From an uncultured Maribacter sp. (lineage in GTDB: Bacteria > Bacteroidota > Bacteroidia > Flavobacteriales > Flavobacteriaceae), in assembly GCF_947496775.1 (NCBI RefSeq), contig NZ_CANMDU010000001.1, positions 620,001-684,000 on the forward strand: a stretch of 64,000 nucleotides of DNA, given 5' to 3'. The notes beneath the pieces were generated by a model. The model did not search any database and was not told the origin of the DNA. It worked only from the letters and a program-made list of their open reading frames with translations. The stretch's first letter is position 1. The number at the start of each line of letters is the position of its first letter. This document shows, one piece after another, positions 35,625 to 44,829 of the stretch. A program made the position numbers and the translations under genes.

Positions 35625-36002
35625 ATGCAAGAAATTCTAAAAAAATATAAAACTACCAAACCTGAAGATGTGCAGGTTTGGTTTAAAGCAGCGCACACTT
35701 CTTCTTTCCCTAAGGATGGTGGGGCTTGTGTTAAATATAAAGACTTACAAATTGCTGTATTCAATTTTGATAGATTACAAAAATGGTACGCCTGTCAAAA
35801 TTTATCCCCAGAAAAACAAGAAATGGTTCTTAGCAGAGGAATGATTGGGGATCATAACGGTATTCCAAAAGTAGCCTGCCCATTGCACAAAAAAACTTTC
35901 TCTCTTGAAAATGGAGAAAACTTAAATGGGGATTTAGAGCCAATTGCAACTTATCCTGTAAAAATAGAAGATGATTTTGTGTATATTGGTTTTTCTGAAT
36001 AG
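35625..36002 (+). CDS. nirD: Nitrite reductase small subunit
   Basis: The 125-residue Rieske-fold protein has VQVWFKAAHTSSFPKDGG at the start and VACPLHKKTFSLENGE (about residues 84-99) in place of the second Rieske motif. The first CxH motif is missing (GGACVKYKD), so a cluster is probably absent, as in other NirD proteins. It is 30 bp after nirB and needed for NirB activity. Confidence 0.9.
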   Translation: MQEILKKYKTTKPEDVQVWFKAAHTSSFPKDGGACVKYKDLQIAVFNFDRLQKWYACQNLSPEKQEMVLSRGMIGDHNGIPKVACPLHKKTFSLENGENLNGDLEPIATYPVKIEDDFVYIGFSE

Positions 36003-36026
36003 CTTTGACGCTAATCCCAAAACTAT

Positions 36027-36617
36027 ATGGCAACTCTAAATAAATTACAAAAGGCTTTTTCTCTTTTTGATGCGGCCAACGAAAAAGATCCAAATAAAGA
36101 AACCTATCAAGGAAAAACTTACGCTAAAGAAGTTCTTTATGCGAAAAGAATGACCGATAAATTAAATGCATTTTCTCCTAATGCTTCGGAAGCTTTACAA
36201 CTAACAGCTCGTTGCCAACACATATGCAGATGGGAGATAGCCCGAGATTCTTATGAAATGAATCGTACCGGGTATTTAAAATGGAGACAAGATTTAAAAA
36301 AACATCATGCTATAAAAGCAACGAATATTTTAAAAGAAATAGACTACGATACAGAGATTATAGAACAAGTTGCTTTTCTTTTAGAAAAAAAGCAACTTAA
36401 AAAAAACCAAGAAACGCAGACACTAGAAGATGTTATTTGCCTAGTGTTCCTAGAGTTCTATTTTGAGCCATTTGCTACAAAATATACCGAAGAAAAGCTA
36501 ATAGACATTTTACAAAAAACATGGCGAAAAATGTCTAACAAAGGACATGAAGCAGCATTAAAACTACCTTTATCGGATTCTTCTTTGCAATTAGTTACAA
36601 AAGCTTTAAGCCAATAA
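36027..36617 (+). CDS. DUF4202 protein in the nitrite reductase operon
   Basis: The 196-residue helical protein matches DUF4202: LQKAFSLFDAANEKDPN at the start, then ARCQHICRWEIARDSYEMNRTGYLKWR (about 62-88, with His, Arg and Trp conserved) and a second helical half with LVFLEFYFEPFA. The HICRWEIAR segment recalls HD-type metal sites. Biochemical function is unknown. Its position between nirD and the sensor kinase ties it to nitrite reduction or nitrate signalling. 24 bp after nirD. Confidence 0.8.
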   Translation: MATLNKLQKAFSLFDAANEKDPNKETYQGKTYAKEVLYAKRMTDKLNAFSPNASEALQLTARCQHICRWEIARDSYEMNRTGYLKWRQDLKKHHAIKATNILKEIDYDTEIIEQVAFLLEKKQLKKNQETQTLEDVICLVFLEFYFEPFATKYTEEKLIDILQKTWRKMSNKGHEAALKLPLSDSSLQLVTKALSQ

Positions 36618-36646
36618 GATATATACGTAAGGGTTAACCCTAAAAA

Positions 36647-38482
36647 ATGAGCAAGGACAAATCTCAACGACCATTAGATATCGAAGCCTTTCAAAGGATT
36701 CGAAAATGGTACTTGTTTGCTCTAGCCGGAATTGCAATCACCATAATTCTTGCTCAAGTTTTAATTCAAAACCACCTGAACAATCAGTTAGATGATTTTA
36801 GAATCATCAATGTTGCAGGTAGGCAACGTGCTCTAAGTCAAAAATTAGTAAAGGAAATTCTTCTACTTAAGGATAGTAAGAATACCCATGAGGGGCAAAC
36901 CCTCCATACAGAAATTAAAAAAGCATTATCCAAATGGACCACTTCTCATGATGCACTACAATTTGGCAATGATTCCATGGGGCTTTTTCCAAAAAACAAT
37001 GTAGAAATAAAGGAACTCTTTCATAAAATTACACCCCACCATACTACTATGGTAACAGCAGTAAACAACATCCTTAAAAAAACAGGAGAGTTAAACTATT
37101 TTACAACAAGTGAATACAGAGAAAACAGCTCTATTTTATTGTACAACGAACGTATTTTCCTTGTGCAAATGGATGCCATCGTAAATGCATATGACCAACA
37201 AAGCAAAAGAGATCTTCAAAACCTTAAAAACAAAGAATATTTATTGTTGGCTTTTTCTTTATTGATACTGGTATTAGAAATCTTGTTTATTTTTAAACCC
37301 CTTTCTCTTCAAATAAGAAATACCATTTCTAAGTTAATTAAACACAAATCAGAATCGGATGAGACGGCCAAAAAGATTAAGGAACTATACTCCGAGAAAG
37401 AAAAATCATTACAGGAATTACAAGAACTTAATTTTGTAATTGACAATGCGGCATTATTTGCAAGTGCAAGAGAAGATGGAAGCATTGTATTTATTAGCAA
37501 AAAATTTATACAACTATTAAACAGCACCTCAAAGGATTTAAAAAAACCATTACAAGAAGTTTTAACAAAAGACGGAGGACAACAAAAATATTTAGCAGAA
37601 ATATTAAAAGGAAACAGACGTAATAGTATTCGTAATGAAGAAATAGCAATAACTACGAGAGAAAATAAAACCATTTGGTTGGCAATGTCCATTGTTCCAA
37701 TGCACCAATCTAGTCAACAACAGAGTATCTTAATCTTATGTTCCGATATTACTGAACGTAAAAAACATGCCTTACAAGTTGATAAGTTGACAAAAGAAAA
37801 GTTCGAAGAAAAAATTCTGCAAAAGAAAAGACAAGCTAGCCAAATAGTAGAAGGGCAAGAAGAAGAACGCAAGCGTATTGCTAAAGATATACATGACGGT
37901 ATTGGACAAATGCTTACAGCATTAAAGTTTAACATAGAGTCTATAGACATTGAGAACAAGGATAAAACCATAGAAAAAATAGCTTATCTAAAAGAGCTCA
38001 CTAGAGACCTAATAAAAGGGGTACGTACAGCTACATTTAACTTAACTCCTCCAGAGCTTAGCGACCACGGAATATTACCCGCTTTACAAAAAATGACTTC
38101 CGAGCTATCTAAATTAACGGGGAAAAATATTTTGTTCGATAGTAAAGTAGAAAATAATCTTAGATTTGATTCTCTTGCAGAAACCAATATTTATCGTGTA
38201 ACACAAGAAGCTATTAATAATGCCATAAAATATGCAGAATCCAATTATATTCTACTGACCATTAACTATACAGATAATATTCTTAGTGTGGTTATTGATG
38301 ATGATGGTAAAGGCTTTAACCCTGCCATATTAAAAGAGGCTCCAAAAAACTCTAGTGAAGGCGGAATGGGGTTATTTTTTATGAAAGAAAGAATAAGTTA
38401 TATTAACGGACGTCTATTTATAAATTCTATTCCAGAAGAAGGCACAAGGGTAACTATAAATTATAATACTGATAAAGAATAA
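36647..38482 (+). CDS. NarX-like sensor histidine kinase (nitrate sensor)
   Basis: The 611-residue membrane kinase has a first helix (about 21-42), a PilJ/NarX-type periplasmic four-helix domain beginning with the P-box-like INVAGRQRALSQK (about 54-66; NarX nitrate-binding P-box), a second helix (about 195-215), a coiled coil, a PAS domain (about 255-375), HisKA_3 with EEERKRIAKDIHDGIGQ (phospho-acceptor His416) and a HATPase (NNAIKYA near 523, DDDGKGFN near 555). Its natural partner is the NarL-like regulator at 19141. It is in the nitrite reductase operon, so nitrate would control its own sensor. Confidence 0.9.
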   Translation: MSKDKSQRPLDIEAFQRIRKWYLFALAGIAITIILAQVLIQNHLNNQLDDFRIINVAGRQRALSQKLVKEILLLKDSKNTHEGQTLHTEIKKALSKWTTSHDALQFGNDSMGLFPKNNVEIKELFHKITPHHTTMVTAVNNILKKTGELNYFTTSEYRENSSILLYNERIFLVQMDAIVNAYDQQSKRDLQNLKNKEYLLLAFSLLILVLEILFIFKPLSLQIRNTISKLIKHKSESDETAKKIKELYSEKEKSLQELQELNFVIDNAALFASAREDGSIVFISKKFIQLLNSTSKDLKKPLQEVLTKDGGQQKYLAEILKGNRRNSIRNEEIAITTRENKTIWLAMSIVPMHQSSQQQSILILCSDITERKKHALQVDKLTKEKFEEKILQKKRQASQIVEGQEEERKRIAKDIHDGIGQMLTALKFNIESIDIENKDKTIEKIAYLKELTRDLIKGVRTATFNLTPPELSDHGILPALQKMTSELSKLTGKNILFDSKVENNLRFDSLAETNIYRVTQEAINNAIKYAESNYILLTINYTDNILSVVIDDDGKGFNPAILKEAPKNSSEGGMGLFFMKERISYINGRLFINSIPEEGTRVTINYNTDKE

Positions 38483-38485
38483 TCT

Positions 38486-39079
38486 ATGGAACGAAACGAA
38501 TTATACCCCATTTTTTTAAAAGTTTCACAACTTAATATCTTGGTTGTTGGCGGTGGTAATGTAGGTTTAGAGAAACTAACCTTTTTATTAAAGTCTAGCC
38601 CCAATGCACAAGTAGAAATGGTATCCATAGATTTTTTAGAAGAGACCTTAAACCTTGCTAAAAAGCACAACGTTACAATAATTCATGATGCGTATTCTGA
38701 GCAGTATTTAGAAGGAAAACATATGGTTATTGCCACCACAGATAATGTTGAGGTAAATGAACAAGTATATCATGATTGCAGAAAAAGAAACACACTTGTA
38801 AATGTTGCAGACAACCCTCCTTTTTGTGATTTTTATATGGGTGGAATAGTTACAAAAGGAAATGTAAAAGTGGCTATTTCTACTAATGGAAAATCTCCTA
38901 CTACGGCGAAAAGGCTAAGGCAATTCTTTGAAGATGTTATCCCAGAAAATATTGATGATTTAGTAAAAAACCTCAACGAATTTAGAAAAACCATCAAAGG
39001 TGATTTTGAAGAAAAAGTAGAAACGCTAAATGAATTTACAAAAGGATTAGTTAGTAAAAAAGCTAAGGATAATAACTAA
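38486..39079 (+). CDS. Precorrin-2 dehydrogenase / sirohydrochlorin ferrochelatase
   Basis: The 197-residue protein is the N-terminal half of CysG (Met8-like): NAD-binding ILVVGGGNVGLEKL (about residues 18-31), VIATTDNVEVNE, NVADNPPFCDFYMGGIV (about 108-124) and AISTNGKSPTTAKRLRQ. It turns precorrin-2 into siroheme in two steps. With SUMT encoded at 32177 it gives the whole branch. Three bp after the sensor kinase gene, the last gene of the operon. Confidence 0.92.
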   Translation: MERNELYPIFLKVSQLNILVVGGGNVGLEKLTFLLKSSPNAQVEMVSIDFLEETLNLAKKHNVTIIHDAYSEQYLEGKHMVIATTDNVEVNEQVYHDCRKRNTLVNVADNPPFCDFYMGGIVTKGNVKVAISTNGKSPTTAKRLRQFFEDVIPENIDDLVKNLNEFRKTIKGDFEEKVETLNEFTKGLVSKKAKDNN

Positions 39080-39484
39080 AACAAGTGCAAAAGAAATATA
39101 GTCCAGAATAACAAAATTCTCAACAAAATATCTCTAGGTAAGGTAATCATAATTTTAAGGCTAATTTCTAAAGATTTTACAAATAAATATACCTATTTAA
39201 CAACGGAAGAAAGGAAAACAATCATTCTTTATATATACTACATCGTTTTCAAATAACTACAGGTGAATTCTAAAAACTGACATATGTCATAAAAGGAATG
39301 TAATTCCAGATTTACTTTTGCTGCATTATAAAAAACGAGTTTAATATTTTTAATATAGATATGTATGTGATGGCTCTATTTAGTTTCCCGTAAATAAAAC
39401 AATAGCAACACTAAACACATTATTCTAAAATCTGACGATAAACTTGTAACTTCAACAAACTATTTAAAAGGTAAATACTAAAAA
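39080..39484. other. Intergenic region before pta
   Basis: No gene seen. The promoter of pta-ackA lies here: a dyad at 39277-39290 and exact minus-7 box TACTTTTG at 39313-39320, so a transcript start near 39326 and a leader of about 160 nt. No riboswitch-like fold was recognised in the leader. Confidence 0.5.
39277..39320 (+). promoter_or_regulatory. pta promoter with FNR-type dyad at about -42
   Basis: CTGACATATGTCAT (39277-39290) is a 5-4-5 dyad; its centre is 36.5 bp before the last base of the exact minus-7 box TACTTTTG (39313-39320). The same spacing recurs at 48774, 49187, 50461 and 51564. Confidence 0.75.
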
Positions 39485-41578
39485 ATGAGTAAAGCAATAT
39501 ATATTGCCACAACAGAACCAAATAGCGGAAAATCTTTAATTTCTATCGGCCTAATGCATATGTTATTGGGAAAAGCTGCCAAAGTAGGTTATTTTAGACC
39601 TATTATCAATGACCACGCTGCTGGAGAAAAAGACAATCATATAAACACCATTTTATCATACTTTAATTTACCAATAGAGTACAAGGACTCTTTTGCTTTT
39701 ACAAGAAGTGAGGTTGTTGAAAAAAACAACCAGAATAAAGAAGATGAAGTTCTAGATACTATTATTAAAAAATACAAATCTCTAGAAGAAAAATTCGATT
39801 TTGTTCTAGTAGAAGGAACAGATTTTACCGGCGAAGGAGCAATCATAGAATGGGATATTAACGTCTTAACCGCAAAAAACTTAGGAATACCTACTATACT
39901 AGTTTCCAGTGGTGTTGGTAAAACTTTAAAAGAATTATTAGGAAACCTTAATTTAGCGTACGACTCTTTTAAAGAAAATGGAGTTAATGTACTAATGGCA
40001 GTTGCTAACAAAGTACAACCAGAAAATATTGACGTGGTTGCCACTTCTTTACAAGAGGAATTACCAGATTCTATTTTAACTGGTGTAATTCCCCTTAATC
40101 CAGTTCTTGGAAATCCAAGTATAAAAGAGATTGTAGAACAATTAGAAGGTAAGGTTCTTTTCGGAGAAAAATATATAAATAACCAAGTTGGAAATTTTGG
40201 TGTAGGCGCCATGCAACTAAGAAATTATCTTACGCATTTAAAAGAAGACGGATTAGTTATAACTCCCGGAGATAGAGCAGATATAATATTAGGCGCATTG
40301 CAAGCTAATTTATCTGTTAACTACCCTACAGTTTCGGGTATTGTTCTTACTGGTGGCTTAATGCCCGAAGATTCTATAATTAAACTTATTGAAGGCCTGT
40401 CTGATGTTGTTCCTATTATTTCTGTAAACCAAGGTACTTTTGCAATAACGAATAAGATAGGTTCCATAAAACCAAAAATATATGCAGAAAATGAACAGAA
40501 AATAACCACTTCCATTCAAAATTTTTCTAAATACATTCCTGTTAATCAATTAGAGGAAAGACTTATAACTGCAGAAGCAACTGGAATAACCCCCAGAATG
40601 TTTCAATATAACCTACTTAAAAAAGCGCAACAAGGCAAAAAGCATATTGTTTTACCAGAAGGCACAGATGAACGCGTATTAAGAGCAACAAAAGAATTAA
40701 TTGATGCTAATGTTGTTAACATCACACTTTTGGGCAATAAAGAACAAATAACAGAAAAAGTTACCAATTTAGATTTAGATCTGGATCTTTCTAAAATAAA
40801 TATAGAAGACCCAACCTTATCTATTCATTTCGAAGATTATGTGGAAACACTCTATGAGTTAAGAAAACACAAGAACTTAAACCACACCATGGCTAGAGAT
40901 TTAATGGAAGATGTTTCCTATTTTGGCACAATGATGGTTTACAAAGGGCATGCAGATGGTATGGTTTCTGGGGCGGTACATACAACACAACATACTATAA
41001 GACCAGCTTTACAATTTGTAAAAACTAGACCAGATGCACCAATTGTATCCTCTGTATTTTTTATGTGTCTTCCAGACCGTGTTACTATTTTTGGAGATTG
41101 TGCTATAAATCCTAACCCAACCGCTGAAGAATTAGCGGAAATTGCCATTTCATCCGCTACCACCAGTGCTGCTTTTGGCATAGAACCAAGAATTGCCATG
41201 TTATCTTACTCCTCTGGTTCTTCTGGAATGGGAGAAGATGTAGACCGAGTAAGGAAAGCAACAGAGATAGTAAAAGCAAAACGACCAGATTTAAAAGTGG
41301 AAGGCCCTATACAATACGATGCCGCTGTAGATATGAAAGTTGGAAAAAGTAAGCTTCCAGATTCTGAAGTTGCCGGCCAAGCAACCGTATTTATTTTCCC
41401 TGATTTAAATACTGGTAACAATACATACAAAGCCGTGCAAAGAGAAACTGGAGCTTTGGCCATTGGTCCAATGCTGCAAGGATTAAACAAACCAGTAAAT
41501 GACCTAAGTCGAGGGTGTACTGTCGATGATATTTTTAATACTGTAATAATTACTGCTATTCAATCTAATGGCATTTAA
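39485..41578 (+). CDS. pta: Phosphate acetyltransferase, three-domain type
   Basis: The 697-residue protein has an N-terminal P-loop-like domain (ATTEPNSGKSLISIGL), a central DRTGG domain (about 210-320) and the catalytic PTA_PTB domain from about residue 370 (KHIVLPEGTDERVLRA, SSGSSGMGEDVDRV, EGPIQYDAAVDMKVG). It converts acetyl-CoA to acetyl phosphate. AckA begins 15 bp after it. The FNR-type dyad upstream suggests induction at low oxygen. Confidence 0.95.
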   Translation: MSKAIYIATTEPNSGKSLISIGLMHMLLGKAAKVGYFRPIINDHAAGEKDNHINTILSYFNLPIEYKDSFAFTRSEVVEKNNQNKEDEVLDTIIKKYKSLEEKFDFVLVEGTDFTGEGAIIEWDINVLTAKNLGIPTILVSSGVGKTLKELLGNLNLAYDSFKENGVNVLMAVANKVQPENIDVVATSLQEELPDSILTGVIPLNPVLGNPSIKEIVEQLEGKVLFGEKYINNQVGNFGVGAMQLRNYLTHLKEDGLVITPGDRADIILGALQANLSVNYPTVSGIVLTGGLMPEDSIIKLIEGLSDVVPIISVNQGTFAITNKIGSIKPKIYAENEQKITTSIQNFSKYIPVNQLEERLITAEATGITPRMFQYNLLKKAQQGKKHIVLPEGTDERVLRATKELIDANVVNITLLGNKEQITEKVTNLDLDLDLSKINIEDPTLSIHFEDYVETLYELRKHKNLNHTMARDLMEDVSYFGTMMVYKGHADGMVSGAVHTTQHTIRPALQFVKTRPDAPIVSSVFFMCLPDRVTIFGDCAINPNPTAEELAEIAISSATTSAAFGIEPRIAMLSYSSGSSGMGEDVDRVRKATEIVKAKRPDLKVEGPIQYDAAVDMKVGKSKLPDSEVAGQATVFIFPDLNTGNNTYKAVQRETGALAIGPMLQGLNKPVNDLSRGCTVDDIFNTVIITAIQSNGI

Positions 41579-41593
41579 AAAACTCTTTTCCAT

Positions 41594-42787
41594 ATGAATG
41601 TTTTTATACTTAACGCTGGTAGTTCTTCTATTAAATACCAACTAATACGCATGCCGTCTGAAGATGTAATATGCCAAGGTATTGTAGAACGTATCGGAGA
41701 AAATGATGCTATACTAAAATACAAAACAGATAAGGTTTCTTTAGAAGATATTATCGAAATTAAGAACCATAAGGATGGGCTTAAAATGGTAGCTAACTTA
41801 TTAATGGATAAGCAGAACGGAGTTATTAAAAATACTTCTGACATTACTGTTGTTGGTCATAGAGTTGTACATGGCGGAAACACTTTTTCTGATACTACAT
41901 TAATAACAGATGAAGTAAAAGCAAAAATTGAAGAGCTTTCTAAACTAGCTCCATTACATAATCCTGCAAATTTACAAGGCATTGTTTTAGCAGAACAAAT
42001 TTTCACAGAAGCTAAACAGGTAGCGATTTTCGATACAGCGTTTCATCAAACTCTGCCCATTATAGCTCGTAAATACGCTATTCCTAATAAACTCTTCGAT
42101 GAGCACGGAATTCAAACCTACGGTTTTCATGGAACAAGTCATAAATATGTTTCGGAAGAAGCTAATGCATTTTTAAGGAAAGAAAATTCCAAAATAATTA
42201 CCATACACTTAGGAAATGGATGTAGCATTACAGCTGTAGATAATGGAAAAAGCGTAGATACCAGTTTAGGGTTTACACCAGGCAATGGTCTTATCATGGG
42301 AACCAGAAGTGGCGATATAGACCACAGCCTTATCTTTTATTTAGTAGATACTTTGGGCTACACAATGGAACATGTAAATAAAATGCTATTAAAAGAAAGT
42401 GGCATGATAGGACTTACAGGTTATAGTGACTTAAGAGATATTGAAAGAGAGGCTAATAATGGCAACGCAGATTGCCAGTTAGCATTGGAAATGAATACCT
42501 ATAGAATAAAAAAATACATAGGAGCATACGTCGCAGTTATGAACGGATTAGATGCTATAGTATTTACAGCTGGTATAGGAGAAAACTCAAATACCATTCG
42601 AAAAATGGTTTGTTCTAATATGGATTTCTTAGGCATACAGTTAGATATAGAAAAGAACAATATTCGTCCAAAAAAGCTAGAAGAAATTAATACGAATACT
42701 TCTAAGGTGAAAATTTTTATTATTCCGACTAACGAAGAATTAGAGATTGCCAAACAAGCACATGTATTAATAAAAAAAACGAATTAA
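41594..42787 (+). CDS. ackA: Acetate kinase
   Basis: The 397-residue protein has NAGSSSIKYQLI at the start, VVGHRVVHGGNTF (about 86-98), FDTAFHQTLP, TYGFHGTSHKYV, IHLGNGCSITA and VFTAGIGENS, all conserved in acetate kinases. It makes ATP and acetate from acetyl phosphate, completing overflow or fermentation energy conservation with Pta. The pair shares the promoter at 39277-39320. Confidence 0.96.
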   Translation: MNVFILNAGSSSIKYQLIRMPSEDVICQGIVERIGENDAILKYKTDKVSLEDIIEIKNHKDGLKMVANLLMDKQNGVIKNTSDITVVGHRVVHGGNTFSDTTLITDEVKAKIEELSKLAPLHNPANLQGIVLAEQIFTEAKQVAIFDTAFHQTLPIIARKYAIPNKLFDEHGIQTYGFHGTSHKYVSEEANAFLRKENSKIITIHLGNGCSITAVDNGKSVDTSLGFTPGNGLIMGTRSGDIDHSLIFYLVDTLGYTMEHVNKMLLKESGMIGLTGYSDLRDIEREANNGNADCQLALEMNTYRIKKYIGAYVAVMNGLDAIVFTAGIGENSNTIRKMVCSNMDFLGIQLDIEKNNIRPKKLEEINTNTSKVKIFIIPTNEELEIAKQAHVLIKKTN

Positions 42788-43103
42788 TGATTTATATAAA
42801 ACATTAATTATGACTTTTTAAAAAAGTGAGGTTATTTTTTGCACAATTTTTGCGCATTTTTAACTTTTAGATGATGGTTTTACCTTCTTTTTTTGCCAAA
42901 AAGGTCGTTTTTTCTTAATTAGTAAGAAGTTACCTACGCAAAATAAAATCTTCTCCATAAGTAATTTTTATATTGCACTTTATTAAATACTAAACCTAAT
43001 GTCACGTTCGTTGAACTGTAATAATTACGCTTTAATAAAGTTACATATTACATTTCTTGGTGTGGTTACTTAAACTTTCTGGCTTTAAACTAGAGCATCT
43101 ATT
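42788..43103. other. Intergenic region between ackA and response regulator
   Basis: About 316 bp with no gene. It has T-rich runs shortly after ackA (near 42830 and 42900) that may end the transcript but no perfect hairpin. A GTAATAATTAC palindrome lies near 43018. Confidence 0.35.
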
Positions 43104-43766
43104 TTGAAACTTATACTAAAGATTTTAATGGTCGATGACCATCCCCTAACCCTTCGCGGTTACGAGCTATCATTAAATGAATATAGTGATAGGTATATTT
43201 TTGAATTCCATAAGGCAAATGATAGTGCTCAAGCGCTTAAACTAATAGAACAAAATGAACCCAATTTTTTTCATATCATATTTCTAGATATAAGATTACC
43301 TGTTAGCAATAAAAACTCTTTAATAAATGGAGAAGAGCTTGGTGTTAAAATTAAAAAAACAATTACTTCGAAAATTATTGTTTTAAGTTCTATAAGCGAT
43401 ACCCAACGAATATATAGTATCCTTAGTAATCTAGAACCAAATGCTTTTATTATAAAGACAGAAGCAACGCCAGAGCTTTTGTTAGAAGCCATAGACCATG
43501 TGTTATTCGATAAAGAATATTATAGTCCAAAAATTAAAAAGCTCATTAGTATTCAAAACTCAGAACACCCTGCTCTAGATATATATGACATTAAAATTTT
43601 ATATTTTTTATCCGTTGGAGAGAAAATGAAGAACTTACCAGATTACGTACACCTATCTATTGCCAGCATAGAGAGAAGAAAAAAGAAAATAAAGGCCTAT
43701 TTTGGTAATAATTACGCCACGGATAGAGAGCTTATAGAAACTGCAATAAAAAAAGGATATATTTAG
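43104..43766 (+). CDS. Orphan response regulator with atypical C-terminal helix-turn-helix
   Basis: The 220-residue protein has a receiver domain: KILMVDDHPLTLRGYELSLN, phospho-acceptor Asp62 in IIFLDIRLP, IIVLSSI and FIIKTEA with the conserved Lys. The C-terminal domain (about 155-220, KILYFLSVGEKMKNLPDYV, SIASIERRKKKIKAYFG) resembles a LuxR-type HTH but diverges in the turn. Start is TTG 43104; the next ATG (43128) would cut the first strand. No kinase gene is adjacent. Such regulators occur widely in Flavobacteriia; target unknown. Confidence 0.72.
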   Translation: MKLILKILMVDDHPLTLRGYELSLNEYSDRYIFEFHKANDSAQALKLIEQNEPNFFHIIFLDIRLPVSNKNSLINGEELGVKIKKTITSKIIVLSSISDTQRIYSILSNLEPNAFIIKTEATPELLLEAIDHVLFDKEYYSPKIKKLISIQNSEHPALDIYDIKILYFLSVGEKMKNLPDYVHLSIASIERRKKKIKAYFGNNYATDRELIETAIKKGYI

Positions 43767-44011
43767 TTAAAACAACCTTACATTACTAATTATCTAGAAC
43801 AACTTTCTCCTCTTTTTTTACACCCAACTTCATTAAGATTATCTCTAATAAACACCATTTAGTAAAAGCAGATTATATTAAATTACCTCTGTAGTAACTA
43901 GAGTTGTTTTTTGAAAAACCCCAAATAAAGAAATTCCGAAAAGTGATAAAAATACGATATCGTAACCATTATTACCTATGAAAATAATCTTATAACCGGA
44001 GAATTACAGCA

Positions 44012-44665
44012 TTACAATTTACCGCCATAAGACAAATCTCCTGAATCCCCTAAACCTGGTATTATATAACCCTTATTATTAAGCTCAGCATCTATATCTG
44101 CAATCCAAAGATGCGTGTTTTCCGGAAATACATTCTTAATAAACTCAACACCTTCTTGGGAACCTATAACCGCGACAATATGAATTTGTTTTGGCACACC
44201 ATGAGATTCTAGTGCATTTAAAACATTTTCTAGAGTTCTTCCTGTTGCTAGCATAGGATCTGCTAAGATTAAGGTTTTCTTTTCTATAGAAGGTGCCGCT
44301 AAATACTTTACTATAACGTCAAAATTATCTTGCCCATTTGGGTGATGCCTATATGCCGAAATAAAGGCATTTTCTGCATCATCAAAATAATTTAATATGC
44401 CTTGATGCAATGGTAAGCCTGCACGCATAATGGAACAAAGAACCAATTTATCCATTATCTGAGTTGTCTTTTTGATTCCTAAAGGAGTTTCTACTTCAGC
44501 GGTATTAAAGTGCAATGTTTTACTAAGTTCGTAACTCAATATTTCTCCTATGCGCTCGATATTTCTTCGGAAACGCATACTATCTTTTTGAATTTTAATA
44601 TCTCTAATTTCAGCAATAAACCTTTTTAAAACCGAATTTTCAGATGCTAAATGGTGAATATTCAT
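44012..44665 (-). CDS. upp: Uracil phosphoribosyltransferase
   Basis: The 217-residue protein matches UPRTase: RNIERIGEILSYELSK, the PRPP loop ILADPMLATGRTLENVLNAL (about 133-152), VAVIGSQEGVEF and DAELNNKGYIIPGLGDSGD at the end (uracil site). It salvages uracil to UMP. A strong hairpin with a T-run stands 70-95 bp upstream on the same strand. Confidence 0.93.
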   Translation of the reverse strand: MNIHHLASENSVLKRFIAEIRDIKIQKDSMRFRRNIERIGEILSYELSKTLHFNTAEVETPLGIKKTTQIMDKLVLCSIMRAGLPLHQGILNYFDDAENAFISAYRHHPNGQDNFDVIVKYLAAPSIEKKTLILADPMLATGRTLENVLNALESHGVPKQIHIVAVIGSQEGVEFIKNVFPENTHLWIADIDAELNNKGYIIPGLGDSGDLSYGGKL

Positions 44666-44727
44666 AGAGTATAAAATTTCTTCTACTAATTTACAGTATT
44701 AAAACGGCACCAAATAAAAATCTACAC

Positions 44728-44760
44728 TAAAAAAAGGCACTTTTGTCCCCAAAAGTGCCT
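44728..44760 (-). terminator. Intrinsic terminator upstream of upp
   Basis: Perfect 11-bp stem AGGCACTTTTG/CAAAAGTGCCT with a 4-nt loop (44735-44760), followed on the minus strand by seven T. No annotated gene ends here; the nearest candidate transcript is the 18-codon frame at 44773-44829, or the upp leader itself. Confidence 0.8.
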
Positions 44761-44772
44761 AACATCTACCAA

Positions 44773-44829
44773 TCAATCAAAACTAATCAAATCACTAATT
44801 AGCTTACTTTTCTTAACCTTAAAAGCCAT
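44773..44829 (-). CDS. Possible 18-residue peptide gene before the upp hairpin
   Basis: ATG-to-TGA frame encoding MAFKVKKSKLISDLISFD, basic at its N-terminus, ending 13 bp before the terminator hairpin. The upstream sequence is A-rich, as is usual for ribosome binding in this phylum. A TAGTTTTG minus-7 box (44785-44778) lies inside it on the same strand, which could mean instead that upp is transcribed from there and the frame is accidental. Low certainty. Confidence 0.3.
   Translation of the reverse strand: MAFKVKKSKLISDLISFD

Noticed and set aside
39637-40212. 191-codon minus-strand open frame opposite pta
   Set aside because: It is the complement of well-conserved Pta coding sequence with the Ser/Thr/Pro-rich bias of antisense frames.
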